DNA of 64,000 bases, from NCBI GenBank assembly GCA_011947345.1, contig JAAVTG010000043.1, positions 806,001 through 870,000 of the forward strand. The letters are read 5' to 3'. The stretch is from Phytophthora quininea (lineage: Eukaryota; Oomycota; Peronosporomycetes; Peronosporales; Peronosporaceae). The notes below the pieces were generated by a model. That model searched no databases, had not been told where the DNA came from, and saw only the letters and a list, made by a program, of their open reading frames with translations. Below are positions 11,108 to 21,917 of this stretch, piece by piece; position 1 is the stretch's first letter; each line of letters opens with the position of its first letter. The translations under genes and the position numbers were made by a program.

Positions 11108-11976
11108 CTGGCAGTCCTGCTACGGCGCCTAAACCAAAAAGTGTCCTGCCGCCCTGCGGCTACATCGTAGCCGATCTGGGCCTTCGTCTGGATGTACTAC
11201 GCGCGCTGCAGCTCCACGCGAATGAGCGCGAGTACGTGCCGGTGTTCAAGGAAGTAGGTGGCGTACAGGACGACCCATATCGAATGCAGTCTCGAGTGAA
11301 AACTCCTTCGGGAGCGATCGGTGAAGTGCGTATCGCTTTGGGCGCGCTGTGCTCATGTCTGGAGCCAGACTGGTATCCTACGGTTTTCTCTTTTCTGCTA
11401 TCGCTGGAGGGCGGAGAAGAACAGGAGCCCCATCAGGATTATCCAGCCAAGGTGATCGCGGATGCGAAGAGCCATAGCCAAGGACGGGTTCCAGCTAGTA
11501 TGGTACTAGCGCTTGAGAAGGACACGCAACTGCGCGTGTTTGACGGGTGCTTTGAAGAGCGTGACGATGCTACAAGTCGCGTTGTCGACATTCCAGTTGG
11601 CTTTTGCATCATATACCGTGGCGATCTCATTCACAACGGAATGAGCTACGCAAGTGCGAACCGTCGACTGCATTGCTACCTGTCGTATCGAGGCTTGAAG
11701 TGGGAACCTGATATCGTTTCGAGTGTGCTTCCTGGGCACGGCACATGCCAACACTGCGGTATCAAGCCCGAAAGCTCCGAAAAATTCCGGACGCATCGCC
11801 GATACTGTACTGACAATCCCACCTCGAAGAAGAACCAGCAGACGCGACGTCGTACCGACAACGAGACTGGGAGCTGGAAGTGCGATGTTTGCGGAAAAGT
11901 TTACGAAAAGAGCGGATCGTACCGTTCTTACGTTTTTCGGGGACACTCAAAAACCAAAACAAAACGACGTAGCTGA
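11062..11976 (+). CDS. Transposon-borne 2OG-Fe(II)-oxygenase-like protein with C-terminal zinc fingers
   Basis: This open frame of about 304 codons is uninterrupted inside the MULE. Counting from 11062, His124-x-Asp126 (HQD in EEQEPHQDYP), His191 (GDLIHNG) and Arg201/202 (ANRRLHCYLSYRG) have the order and spacing of the iron ligands and 2-oxoglutarate-binding Arg of double-stranded beta-helix dioxygenases. The C-terminus has a Cys2-His-Cys motif (C229, C232, H245, C249) and a C2H2-like motif (C274, C277, H295) that lacks an obvious first His, then a Lys/Arg tail. This suggests a nucleic-acid-directed oxygenase; the substrate is unknown. The frame opens at GTG in the terminal repeat and the first in-frame ATG is codon 75 (11284), so the true start is unresolved (spliced leader, lost ATG or downstream start). 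Confidence 0.7.
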   Translation: MKQAIVSVAAGCVRCTGSPATAPKPKSVLPPCGYIVADLGLRLDVLRALQLHANEREYVPVFKEVGGVQDDPYRMQSRVKTPSGAIGEVRIALGALCSCLEPDWYPTVFSFLLSLEGGEEQEPHQDYPAKVIADAKSHSQGRVPASMVLALEKDTQLRVFDGCFEERDDATSRVVDIPVGFCIIYRGDLIHNGMSYASANRRLHCYLSYRGLKWEPDIVSSVLPGHGTCQHCGIKPESSEKFRTHRRYCTDNPTSKKNQQTRRRTDNETGSWKCDVCGKVYEKSGSYRSYVFRGHSKTKTKRRS

Positions 11977-12043
11977 CTAAAACAAAATAAAGGATGGGCG
12001 CCTTTATTCAGCAGATATGAAGCTTTATCGTTTTTATCTACAT

Positions 12044-14388
12044 TCAACTCCAGCTAGCATATCCCCAATATCTAGGTGGGATGCTAGTCTCTAAAAACCT
12101 GATGTTGTTGGTGTGTGTTTGACGTGTTGATAAAGTAGTTGCTGTGTTGAAGGTCAAATTTACGAGACCGTTTCCTGGAGGTGAAGCCGGGTGATTCCGA
12201 TCAACCCTCTCGAAAAGGACAGGATCTCGACGAGTGCTGCAAGGTAGCGGCCGAGATCCTCTTCTGGAGGATCGACGGCGCCTTCTTCCAAGTTGCTCGT
12301 TATAAATTGGCTCTTGAATTCGAGTAGGAGCCGCCAGCGCTAGGTTTCTACTGATCCACCAATGGAAATCAAAATCTTGCGGAGTTAGATACCGTTGCTC
12401 ATTCGATTCTGTTATGGCAATGAGTTCGTGAATACAAGGGCGACCGTGGACGATCCTGAATACACCAGAGCACACGTCACGATCCAAGCGATTGAAAAAT
12501 ATAGCTCGTGCCTCCTCCCACAGGTGGTGTGTTTGAGTAAGCGCCCACACAGATATGATACGGGTCACCGCACCATATCGATTGCCTTGAAGCAGAAATG
12601 GTACTCGAACAGAGTTCCGCTGAGCTAAGAGTCTTGTAGAAGATTCAGCAGCGTTCCACCATGGTAGTAAGCAGTTGTAGACAGTGTACAAATCGCCACG
12701 GCTTCCGCGAAGCTAACTCTTGCATTTAGCATGCGCTCCCTCCACGAAACTAGTGTCCGAATACTGTAATGATGATAGCTATCAGTCCACGCCCCAACAA
12801 TTCGAGTTTTGTACTTCCACCAGTGCTGATCTAAATAATCTGATAATGTTGAACTTAGAGATCTTAGCTCGGCGCAATTGCTTTCGAATTTCTCTTCGCT
12901 ACGAGAGTCGACAGTTGCGTAAAACTTAGTCATGAAAGAATCGGTCTGCCAGGTATTCTCGTATTTAGGCTGCCCGGGGATAGGATTTTGCACAGGAACT
13001 TGGCCCAGCACTTGTCGATCCTTCGACAGTACATTTTTGTTCATGTGCCATCGGCATACAAGCGCAGGAATCCCAGGAAAACGCAGTCACAGGCATCCAT
13101 GGAAGCCAAATCTCTGTCCATGAGGATGACACTAGGTAGACCAACTTGCATCTCGATAAGGAAAGTTTTCAACGTATTCATAGCCCATAGGTAATCCTCT
13201 TCACGCTCTCTAGGAAGCCAGCATTGTGCAACAGGAAGGACCGTGTTGAAACCAGTAAGTGAAATGATGTTTAGCAGCGGAAGTGTGTACTTATTTATTT
13301 TGTAAGTACAGTCCATAGCCAGGATCTCCGGATGGCGTCGGAACTGGCTGAGAGTCCCAAGGTGAGCCCAAAACAAGTACAAAATCTGCTGTGTTTCCGG
13401 TTCCACTTCCCAGCGAAAATAAAAGCCATCCGATCTCAGGCGAGCAAATAATGCCTCCATCACTGTCTTCTCCGATAACTCGCGTCGACAAACATTATGC
13501 TTCATGTTAGCAATATCTTGCGGGATTACGAAGAAATTCGGATCCGCTTCAAGTAAACTCGCCCGAACACTCCCGGCTGAAATTCCAACCGCTGTTTGGG
13601 CTTCAATTAATTCTTGTAAGGACGCAGCCGGAGCAATCTCTGCAGCAGCGCGGCGGCGGTGTCCCGGGTGAACACGAGCGTCTTCAGAAAGAGGATGATT
13701 ATGAAGGCGGCTTCTATTGCGTGTGTGCACAATCTTCCACGGGACCGTCCGGCTTCTTCTTGTCGACAGCTCGCAAAATCAATTTCATGCGGCATCCGAT
13801 CCGTATTGATCCCAGCATCGGTTGCTTCCTTTTATCATCAGTAAGATGTTGAGTGCATTTCGGCTTTCCTGCACGGTCGCAATCAAAACCGCGCTTCCAT
13901 ACACGCCTCGGTGCTCTCCCAATGTAGAAAGCTCGCCGTCTAGTCATATCGTATCCGTGATCCCTCGTCCAAGCATGTAAAGCAACAATTGCTTTCTCTT
14001 CAGACTCGTATTGGCTTTGAGGCGGCGGCAAAATTTCGTACGTCAGCATAGGAGCAGCAGCAGCAGACTTGTCTTCATCAGAACTGTCTGAGCGGGAGAC
14101 AGCTAAATTCGAGCTGGAATCACTTCTCAAGTCCTCAAACGCTACAGGTGTATCGACACTCTCCAAAGCGCTTTGCAGTGATCTCATATTCATGTTCGGT
14201 ATGAGCTCTTCATAATCCGCAGAGCTCATACTTGGAGGCGAAGAAGGATTGCTCGACGATTCCGAGTCATCCCAGAGAGGAGGGAGATCATGCAGTGAGT
14301 TGGCAAGGTCGAGTGCCGAAGGAGTGCTTGAACGGTCTTGGATTGCCGAAGCCGAAGGGTCAGCATTGAAAAGTGCGGAAATGTTCAT
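12044..14388 (-). pseudogene. MULE transposase (frame-broken)
   Basis: Starting at ATG 14388, the reading encodes an acidic Ser-rich N-terminus, then a FAR1-like DNA-binding segment ending in WKIVHTRNRSRLHNHP. Next comes the MULE catalytic domain: EILAMDCTYKINKYTLPLLN, then PSVILMDRDLASMDAC, then CRWHMNKNVL. A C-terminal SWIM-like Cys/His segment (DVCSGVFRIVHGRPCIHEL) follows. The protein is split over at least four frames, with breaks near 13720, 13045 and 12650. Some may be consensus errors of the kind seen elsewhere in the window, but several together make it uncertain that the transposase is functional. It would act on the inverted repeats flanking the element. Confidence 0.85.
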
Positions 14389-14566
14389 TTTTGGTTTTAA
14401 GGTTGTTGTGAGTCTCGGGGCTGTGAAGGCGGGTTCTTTCCTGGGGGAGGATTTTGGGAAATGAGTATGTCACCAACCTTTGAATGATACCGTTGTATGT
14501 CTTCGCAACCGAAGACTTGCGTCTTCCGCTCTGACCCGGGATGAACGACCCGGTATTAATAAGTCT

Positions 14567-14722
14567 TGCAACAGACACACCCGGCTGCAACAGACACGCT
14601 GGACTTGCTTCACTAGGGTTTAGTATGCTAGGCGATGTCAGACTGTATCTAGTGCATAGTGCATAGGCCCGCCGAGCGATCCTTTTCTGAAAATGGCCTC
14701 CGCCGAAATGGCCCTCCTTAGT
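14567..14722 (-). repeat. MULE right terminal inverted repeat
   Basis: This 156-bp reverse complement of the left repeat contains an extra 8 bp (a duplicated CACTATGC-like stretch near 14655). High identity between the two ends points to a recent insertion. Confidence 0.9.
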
Positions 14723-14922
14723 AATGCCCCCAAAACACCAGTTGTTTTGTAGCTCAACACCGCACATTCCCCCAATGCACCGGTGCAAAGTCTGGACGTA
14801 GCTGTGCTGCGACAACACCGTGCAAAGTCTGGCTCGATTTAACGACGCCTTCTGATTGGACGGGCTCTAGCGGCAGTATTAGCCAATAGACCTCATACCT
14901 CAATTCCCCCTCCACATGACGA
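14723..14922. other. Spacer between MULE and decayed gene
   Basis: No feature recognised. The sequence just inside this spacer should hold a target-site duplication if the MULE border is right, but none is evident. Confidence 0.3.
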
Positions 14923-15915
14923 TGAGCGCGCCTTACATCAAGAGCCTCCAGGAGCTCGTCGCTAGCGGCGACTACGGCGACAAGAAGTACCCCTGCTGAA
15001 GATTAAGGACAAGATTGAGCAAAGCAAGGACCGCTACATCTTCGGGGCTTTCTCCTGGAAGGTCGTACTGGAAACTGAAGCGCCAGCGCTGCTCTTTGCA
15101 GACGCATGTAACGCTGTAGCCGGCGTGCGAGGCCATCCCCGTATTCCTGAACACCCGCAGCATCTGCTGGACGACTTCGGCGCTGACAGCGTCTTCGAGG
15201 CGGTGGAGCAGCACGTTGAAGAAGCTCGCAGCGCTGGGCGCTCTCCCCGTCAGACGAGGCAAGTGTGGAGCTCCCATCGTACTACTCCAGGCTGCGGTTT
15301 CCGCAAAACGAGGCGTACGCCTGGAAGTCCGAGTACTGGGTTCAAATTGGCAACCGTGAGTCCCCAATTCACGTGGATCACGGGCGGGTCGTGTCCTATT
15401 TCCCCCATGTGCACGACATTGCTTCAAAATTTGGGTATTTTTCCCAAAAGAGACTGCCCAGGCCACCAGATTCAACTACGGAAACAAGAAGAACTCTATC
15501 GAGGGGATGGTAGCGACGGCGGGGAGCGGGGTGCTTCTACAACGCCTGGGTGATGTTGTCTGCCTCAACAACCTAGTGTTTCATTCGGTGCTGCTCGTGT
15601 ACAAGATGAACACGAAGCCTGCAGACAAGTGGGGAGGGATTTTCGGAGACGTGATCGTGTGCGCCGATGACCGCTGGGAGTCATTTCGCTACGCTACCAA
15701 AGTTGCGCCAGGGTCTAAGAAGGCATCTCGTGGCGTGTGGGAGCCGCTAATCTCAGCTTACAGCGTGATGGAGATTGGTAACTATGATCCGACCAAGTAT
15801 AAAGAAGCGAAGAAGAACTTCATGGGAAACTGGAGTTTCCGATCAAGTCGGAGAAGGCCCAAATTGGAGCCGGTGCTAAGCATGCTAAGAAGCGGCGTAA
15901 AGATGACAAGATGAA
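14923..15915 (+). pseudogene. Decayed or frame-broken protein of unknown family
   Basis: Protein-like sequence starts at about 14923 (MTMSAPYIKSLQELV) and continues through at least three frames: a segment rich in acidic residues around 15050-15250, one with EYWVQIGNRESPIHVDHG around 15330-15380, and one with YKMNTKPADKWGGIFGD around 15600-15650. It ends near 15914. Breaks occur near 14992 (one C missing from a C run), near 15240 and near 15500. I recognise no domain. It may be a degraded host gene or an old element-derived gene. The AT-richer sequence after it has no coding signal. Confidence 0.35.
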
Positions 15916-16797
15916 GGCCGTCCGTGCAGCTAAGCATAGAGCTAGAGAGGAATCGAGCCAGTAACCATCCAATGCATTCTGTTTCCAAAAGATATTACTT
16001 GTCGATTTTTTCCCCAGCCTATCTTTCTATGTTGCAACTAGCAGCACTGTTGATACAGTCATATACGCTATTGAACACGCTGAACAACGTGTACAAGCCA
16101 GATTTTGGTAAAGGTGAATATTTTGCAACTTATCCACAGAGTCACAGAGACACAATTTTCGCAGCCACCTTTCATCTAAGCATTCTTGGCAACCGACTGA
16201 GGCTCAAATAGCTTTCTTATCTATCTACGTACATATTGTACAAGTGAGATTGTTACACTGAACAATATTAACGAAGATGGATATATGTTGAAGTTATCAA
16301 ATTATACTTGCAAATCGGAGCCTACTGACGAGTAAAGTGTTACGCATCCCTTCCATAGGCCAAATCTGTAGGAGATACAACACTCTATCCTTCTATAATC
16401 CAAATTTGGTCTACTGTAAATATTGGCATTTCTGTTTGTAGGTTGGCGGTGTGAACTTCAACTTGATGTTTAAAATGATGTGTTAGTCGCAGCCCCGGGT
16501 AACTATGCGGCATTTTACTTAATCCTGTGGCTTAGTATGTCTGCTCATACAACATAGAACACTTTTGACAGCACAAACTCAGACAAACTCGCTATCTTTG
16601 CAGATTCCAACGAAACGGATGAATTTTTTGAATCGCAGCCTATCTTGATTAAGGAAGAGATGGGCCTTCTAAGTTTGTCATACACTTCGTAATAGCAGAA
16701 CAAACAACTTCTACATGGCAAAATCTTACTCAAGTGCTTCTTACCAATCGTATAAGTTTTGCTAAGAGGTACATTGATTACGTCAAAGATCATCGAG
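15916..16797. other. AT-rich intergenic stretch, nothing recognised
   Basis: This is about 880 bp of lower-GC sequence with only short open frames. It lies downstream of a minus-strand MULE transposase and may include that element's 3' flank. No terminal repeat was identified. Confidence 0.4.
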
Positions 16798-18757
16798 CTA
16801 CTCTCGTTCTAAAGCCTGACCGGCATTTCTTGGACGCCCTCCGCGACGAGTTCCAATCTGGCGGTGAGCTGGTGTGCGGTTGACTAGTGTTTCTCTCCCC
16901 ATGATGTCTATCGTTCCTTGCGTTTCCATCGCGTACAGAAGGTGAATGCACGAGCCGTACTTGAAGCAGTAATTACAGGGGCAGACACGAGCCGAGATGT
17001 TGACAGGCCAACCCTGGGCTGGCATTCCACGTGTCTCCATGTTGGCAGTCAATTTACTCAGCTGCGACGAAACTGGCAAGTCTTCAACAGTCCGTCGTCT
17101 TGTCTCGTCAAACACTCGCGGGGATGGTCGACTGACAACGCTGACAACATTAGCATGCTGCACCCGCGCGTCAGCAAGCAGGAATGCAATGCTGCAGCGA
17201 GAGGTGGTGTTCATCGAAAGTAAGTTTGCGCGCATCATCGCTTTAACACGGCGAACTAGTCTCGCGTCGGGCTCACAGGAAGTTGCGAACGGCCTAGCTG
17301 TGGCACCTTCACTACGGCAACGATTCAGCAGTTGCGGAATCAGAGCGCCCACCTTCAGTTTGCGACGTAACGTCACGTCCCGTTTAATAGCAGCATTGTA
17401 GGTTTCACAAGGGTTGTTAGTGGTCGCATATCCCTGTGGTGTATGGAAGCATTGCCACCTCCAGAACCGATGGTTCAACCAAACCTTCGAAAAGTATGCG
17501 GAAAATTGTGCCAGCTCCGTCGAAAGTTGCCACCGAGCTTGAATCTCTGCAAGCTTTGAGTGGAATGCCGCCTCATTTTCAGTAAAGTGTAGATCATGAA
17601 TGTCTTCCATTACCTCAGTTGCTCTGGCCGGGGTAAGAAACCGACTTTTCTCGAAAATCTTCTTGGCTACATGAAAGTAGCACACCAGAAAAGTGCAATC
17701 GCAGTCCAACCCAAACACAGAGTTGACTGCGTCCCACTGGGCTGCGTCGGCATCTCCCACGACGTATTTCACGCGTAGAGGCCTACCCGTCACGGCCGCG
17801 AATACATTGCGTAGCAACAACAGCACTTCAGTATGCTGGTCTTCATGCTGCCTGGATACTATGAAGATAGCTAGAAGGTGAAAGTGCCTTGCCTTGTCCG
17901 ATAGCCCAACGACGATTACCGGATACCCAACTTGAGTGAGCTTGTAGGTTGCGTCCATGTGTAAAACAAAAGACTCGGGATCGCGATCTGCACGGCGCAG
18001 TAGCTTTTGGAGCTGACGCCGGCGACAAATGGATCAGCGTCACTCCCATTCCCCGTCTCGTAGTTTCCGTTCTCATCCCTCCGACTCGTAAACGTGAAGG
18101 CAGCAGTCTCTTCCTCAAGACCACTAAACCCTGCTTCTTGCACCTTTCGGAGCACAGCGCTACGGAGGTCGCTACCGCCTAGTCGTCCAACAACGTGTAG
18201 ATGTGCGAAACGCTGCACCCTCGACAACGGCGGTGCCGTCGTCTCGTCCAAGCCGAAGCGCTCTAAAAGGCGTTCCAAATCCGCTTAGGCTTTAAGCCTT
18301 GCGCAGCTCAGTCCCTCACGACGTCTTTCATGGGTTCCGTGAGTACAGGCTTGCGTGCTGTTTTAGCGGGTGTAGCATGCGTGTAAGCCACTTCGACAGT
18401 GACTACAGCCTCTTCTTGACACGTCATGACACGAGCTCGCCAAGGGAACTCAGCAGTCTTCGCGACATTAGCGCACAGCTTGCACGCGCAGCGAAGTTTC
18501 TGGACACGCATAGCATGGGGAGCTGACTGTAGACACACGAAGCACGGAGACAGATCGCTTTTCTTGATGCAGTACTCCTTGAAGTCGCCGAGTAGATTCG
18601 ATGCTTCGAGGGGCGACATTGCTGAAGCTACGAGCTGCCGGGGGTGAGGAGCAGTCATGGTTACGGGAGGGGGCGTGGCGATTGTCGGAGGTGACGGGTG
18701 GTTCAGGAATGTTCGCTCTTTGCAAAAGCCCCCCTCCCCTTCTTGTGATTGGGTCAT
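16798..18757 (-). pseudogene. Second MULE transposase (frame-broken, no TIRs found)
   Basis: The best-preserved part (16798-17958) begins within the catalytic domain at LHMDATYKLTQVGYPVIVVG, contains YVVGDADAAQWDAV and CYFHVAKKIFEKS, and ends with a SWIM zinc finger (CPCNYCFKYGSCIHLLYAM) and a basic tail. Upstream fragments in other frames (18278-18020 and 18757-18308) supply the N-terminus, including a Cys-rich stretch CACKLCAN. The breaks are near 18020 and 18295. It belongs to a different MULE lineage from the element at 10960-14722, because its SWIM motif and flanking residues differ. I found no long inverted repeats around it, so it may be an old remnant. Confidence 0.8.
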
Positions 18758-19106
18758 ATTTCATACAGCAGCCGTTGCAGATTGGCCCAAACTCCAGTTT
18801 GTGTGTTGCCAAGTCCAAAAGGTGCCCAAAGACAAATTAGAGTGCAGGCAGGCCAAAAATTGGTGGCTCTCAGCGCGTTATTGGTGCTCGTTGTCGTTTG
18901 TCGGTGCTGCCGGCATAGTTTTGGTGTTACGCACACAAACTCTGGTGTAGACAGTGCTCCCTCGCTGCGAACCGAATCGACTGTGGCGTTGATGTCGTCA
19001 GCTCCGCGTTGCAAACGGTTCGCACACGCGGATTGCAAAAGCGGGCACCGCGGTGAACAATTCTCCACTAATTTTGCACTTCCCGATACCCCACCTTCCG
19101 GACACG
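18758..19106. other. Region upstream of the NLP gene
   Basis: No gene recognised. It should carry the NLP promoter, but a clear oomycete Inr+FPR match is absent; the best partial resemblance is around 19067-19085. Confidence 0.3.
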
Positions 19107-19839
19107 ATGAACTTGGCGGTACTTCTCTTCGCTGCAGCTGCTGCCTTCCCTCCGGTTGCCGCCGCCAGCATCGACTACGATGCGGTGGCGCCGTTCCCGC
19201 AGCCCGAGCCGGCCACCGCGTCGGAGAAGACTGCCATCACCTTCAAGCCTTCGCTTCGCATCGACAGCGGGTGCTTCCCATACCCTGCCGTCAATGAAGC
19301 CGGGAGACCAGCGCGGGGCTCAAACCGTCTGTCTTCAGTGGCAGTAAATGCAAGGGGTCGACTCTGGGCTCGCAGGTGTACGGGCGAGCCGTTTGGTATA
19401 ACGGTCTCTGGGCCATCATGTACGCGTGGTATTTCCCTCAAGACAAGCCCAGCTTTCTCAGCTTCAAAAGGGCCAGCTCCATGACTGGGCAAACGTCGTG
19501 GTGTGGCTGAACAACCCCGAGGTGGAGAGGCCGACGATGATCGGCGTGTCCCCCTCATCTTTCGTGAAGACGTACTCCAAGTACACGCCACCCCCTGCGG
19601 ACGGTCTCAATGGCATGACCTGCATGATCAACTACCTGGGCGACGCCAACAACAATGGCTATCACACGGTCGATACGACTTGGAAGACCGGCGGAGAGCT
19701 GCAGGATCTCATCATGTGGGAGCAACTCACAGATGAAGCGCGAAATGCTCTCACCGAGGCGAACTTTGGGGAGAACGCCAAAGTCCCGTTCATAGACGCC
19801 CATTTCGAGGAGAACCTGAAGCTGGCCTGGCCGTACTAG
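19107..19839 (+). pseudogene. Necrosis-inducing (NLP / NPP1-family) secreted protein, frame-broken
   Basis: ATG 19107 is followed by a typical signal peptide (about 19 residues, hydrophobic, Ala-rich). The C-terminal half, read in another frame to the stop at 19839, matches the NPP1 fold family in length and motifs. The expected mature length of about 220 aa fits the family. The frame breaks at least twice between about 19310 and 19490, and two missing bases would give a length divisible by three. In the conserved heptapeptide of the family only the central His-Asp-Trp remains: the preceding residues differ and the acidic residue after Trp is Ala. That acidic residue is needed for metal binding in toxic members. 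Even if the breaks are artefacts, this copy is therefore probably non-cytotoxic. Confidence 0.75.
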
Positions 19840-20021
19840 TTGTGCGACGCAATAGCCTTCGTGTTCCGACCCCTGCCTGTATCATCGTTTGATTTTTGTA
19901 TCGATCCTCAGACATCTAAGAACCGAGGCTTATTATTATTCGCACTCGAGCAGAGCAGCTCATTAATCAAATCACCGCCAACAGCAATCTTCGTTTTGTC
20001 TTCGCATAGGGTTAGCTGCCG

Positions 20022-20478
20022 ATGGATATGACCGCTGAGCAATTGGACCAACACACCGACGATAGCTCCACCACGGACACTCCTCGGACTCGAACAACAC
20101 TACGGAGCCTCAGGCGCCAGTCTTCAGCTTGAATGACCACGAGATCGCTTCCGTCCTCAAGGAAAGCGACCACCGCATGACGGTGGCCACCGCGACCTCG
20201 TCTGTTAAAGGTGACGACGATGACGTTGAGGCAGAAATCGACGACGAAGAAGAAGTTGAACCACTCGACGAGCAGCTGCTGCACGACATCGCCGACAACA
20301 TGATCGGCCGCAACATGCCGTTCGAGTCGCCGTTCGGCACCAAGGCGCAGTGCTACGCCGACTACACGGCCAGCGGCAAGGCCATCGAGAGCATCGAGCA
20401 GTTCATGCGCAACGAGGTCATGCCGACGTACGGCAACACGCACACCACCACGTCGGTGACGGGGCTGCAGACGACGTC
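20022..20478 (+). pseudogene. Truncated N-terminal fragment of SufS-like paralogue
   Basis: From ATG 20022 the sequence encodes an acidic N-terminus and the start of the class V aminotransferase domain, up to TSVTGLQTTS. It is nearly identical to the corresponding part of the paralogue at 21918-24265 (about 23670-24010), but on the opposite strand. One base is missing near 20090. It stops abruptly at 20478, where the hAT-like element starts with CAGGG. No continuation of the gene was found on the far side of the element, so the copy was already truncated or the rest was lost. Confidence 0.75.
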
Positions 20479-21560
20479 CAGGGATCGAAAAAACATTGGC
20501 ATTGTTACATTGCAAAATTGTTCTCCACAATATTGATTGTGGCGACCTCGACCAATATTGTCAGAATCGTGAGGGCAACTAGCAACTTCTACTCGTAGCT
20601 TATCGTACTCTTCCGGCTCAACTTCGCTATCTTCTCATGCTACCCTCTCTGCCTACGAAATGATTTCGTTCGCAACAAGATCCCAGTTAATCCTCAAGGA
20701 GAGGACTGACTCGAGCATCTCCGCATTCACTCGCTTCCGCTTATATTGTCCTCCAAGCATGCACTTCACTGCCGAGAACAGTCGTTCCACCCCGACGGAG
20801 GTAGCAGGAAGCCAAGACAAATCAATGTACTTTGAGCGGTCTTCCTCTCTGGACTTGGATCTCTCTTCGATAGACGCTTTGACTTCCCCAGGTGATCTGC
20901 GGCGTCTGACGGTAGGTGCGACTTCTGCCTCGTTTCGCCGTACACCACTCGGACTTGCAGACCTTAGTGAACGAACACTAGAAGCATTGGTGCGCTTCTT
21001 CTTTGAAGTGCCTGGGCAGGTCGATTTAGATTTTCTGTTTGCGCTTGGTGCTGGGCTCTGAGGAGACACAAGCGCTACCGGAATTAATCGATTCCTCTCC
21101 TGTGGAGCGCAAAAGCCGATGGATAGTGCTGGTTTCTTCTGGAGGCTTGGGGAGCAAACGCCGAGCTGATCGACATCGTTGGTGGAACTGGCTTGCGCGA
21201 GTGATTCGAGACGAACGAGGCTGCTGCGATAGTAACGTGGTTAGCGGAGGGGTTCGATGTGGGGCTGTCGTGGAGGTTGAGCGGCGGCAGTGTGGATTCA
21301 AAAGTGTGAGCTGGAGCGCGCCGTCGTCTAGCAAAAACCTCGCTCGTGCTCTCCCACTTCCTCGTACCTCGAGACCGCAGACGTGGTTATTTGCCTCTGC
21401 CAACTCGTCGAACAAGACCGCACAGACACTTCAACGAGAAGATACACAATTAGATCGATGCATTGCAATTGTTTTCCCAAGAAATTGACATTGTTCCAAT
21501 ATTGATTGTGTCGAGCGTCTCGACAACAATCCATATACAATGGATATTGTCCGATGCCTG
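20479..21560 (-). mobile_element. Internally deleted hAT-like element
   Basis: A minus-strand open frame (21069-20653) ends with a hAT C-terminal dimerisation motif (SWLPATSVGVERLFSAVK followed by MLESVLSLRINWDLV). Another fragment (21415-21026) lies upstream in a different frame. Proposed ends are CAGGGATCGAAAAAAC at 20479 and CAGGCATCGGACAATA reading inward from 21560, an imperfect inverted repeat starting CAGG as is usual for hATs. Both ends also contain a direct copy of CAATATTGATTGTG (about 20529 and 21498). No matching 8-bp target duplication is visible, so the borders are tentative. Most of the transposase is missing, so this is non-autonomous. Confidence 0.6.
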
Positions 21561-21917
21561 TCCTGGAAGTGGCGCGAAGTAGAGTACTTCCCTGAGCCAA
21601 GTAGCGAAGACGTACCAAACAGATATGTACGTTTCTGCCTCACGTTGAGCAACACCAACAACAATCCGACAAATCCTAAGAGCTGGCGTCAACTTACTCC
21701 GTCTTCGGATGAGCTAGGATGTCTTCAAGGACAACATATCTATTATTTTTACCCACGTTGAGCGACATCCCGGCTAGAAAGCTCAGATAAACACGGCTCT
21801 AATACCAATGAGCTACAATTATTGATACGCTGGAGTGCTATAAAACAAGGAACTAACCGGGCTCCACTCGAAGCCACGTTCTCCTTAGCTAAGTACAAGT
21901 TCGGACCCTCGATCAGT
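21561..21917. other. Spacer with possible Copia primer-binding-site remnant
   Basis: On the minus strand at 21810-21795 the sequence TTGGTATTAGAGCC resembles the TGGTATCAGAGC primer-binding site of Ty1/Copia retrotransposons. No intact LTR or gag is recognised, so this is at most an old remnant lying 3' of the next gene. Confidence 0.2.

Larger units (their letters stand above)
10960..14722. mobile_element. Mutator-like (MULE) DNA transposon with passenger gene
   Basis: The element is bounded by long inverted repeats (10960-11107 and 14567-14722). It holds a MULE transposase on the minus strand (12044-14388) and a 2OG-Fe(II)-oxygenase-like gene on the plus strand (11062-11976). The two genes are convergent, with only about 65 bp between their 3' ends. 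I could not find a convincing 9-11 bp target-site duplication: the bases just outside the two ends do not match, so the outer borders are approximate. Confidence 0.85.
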
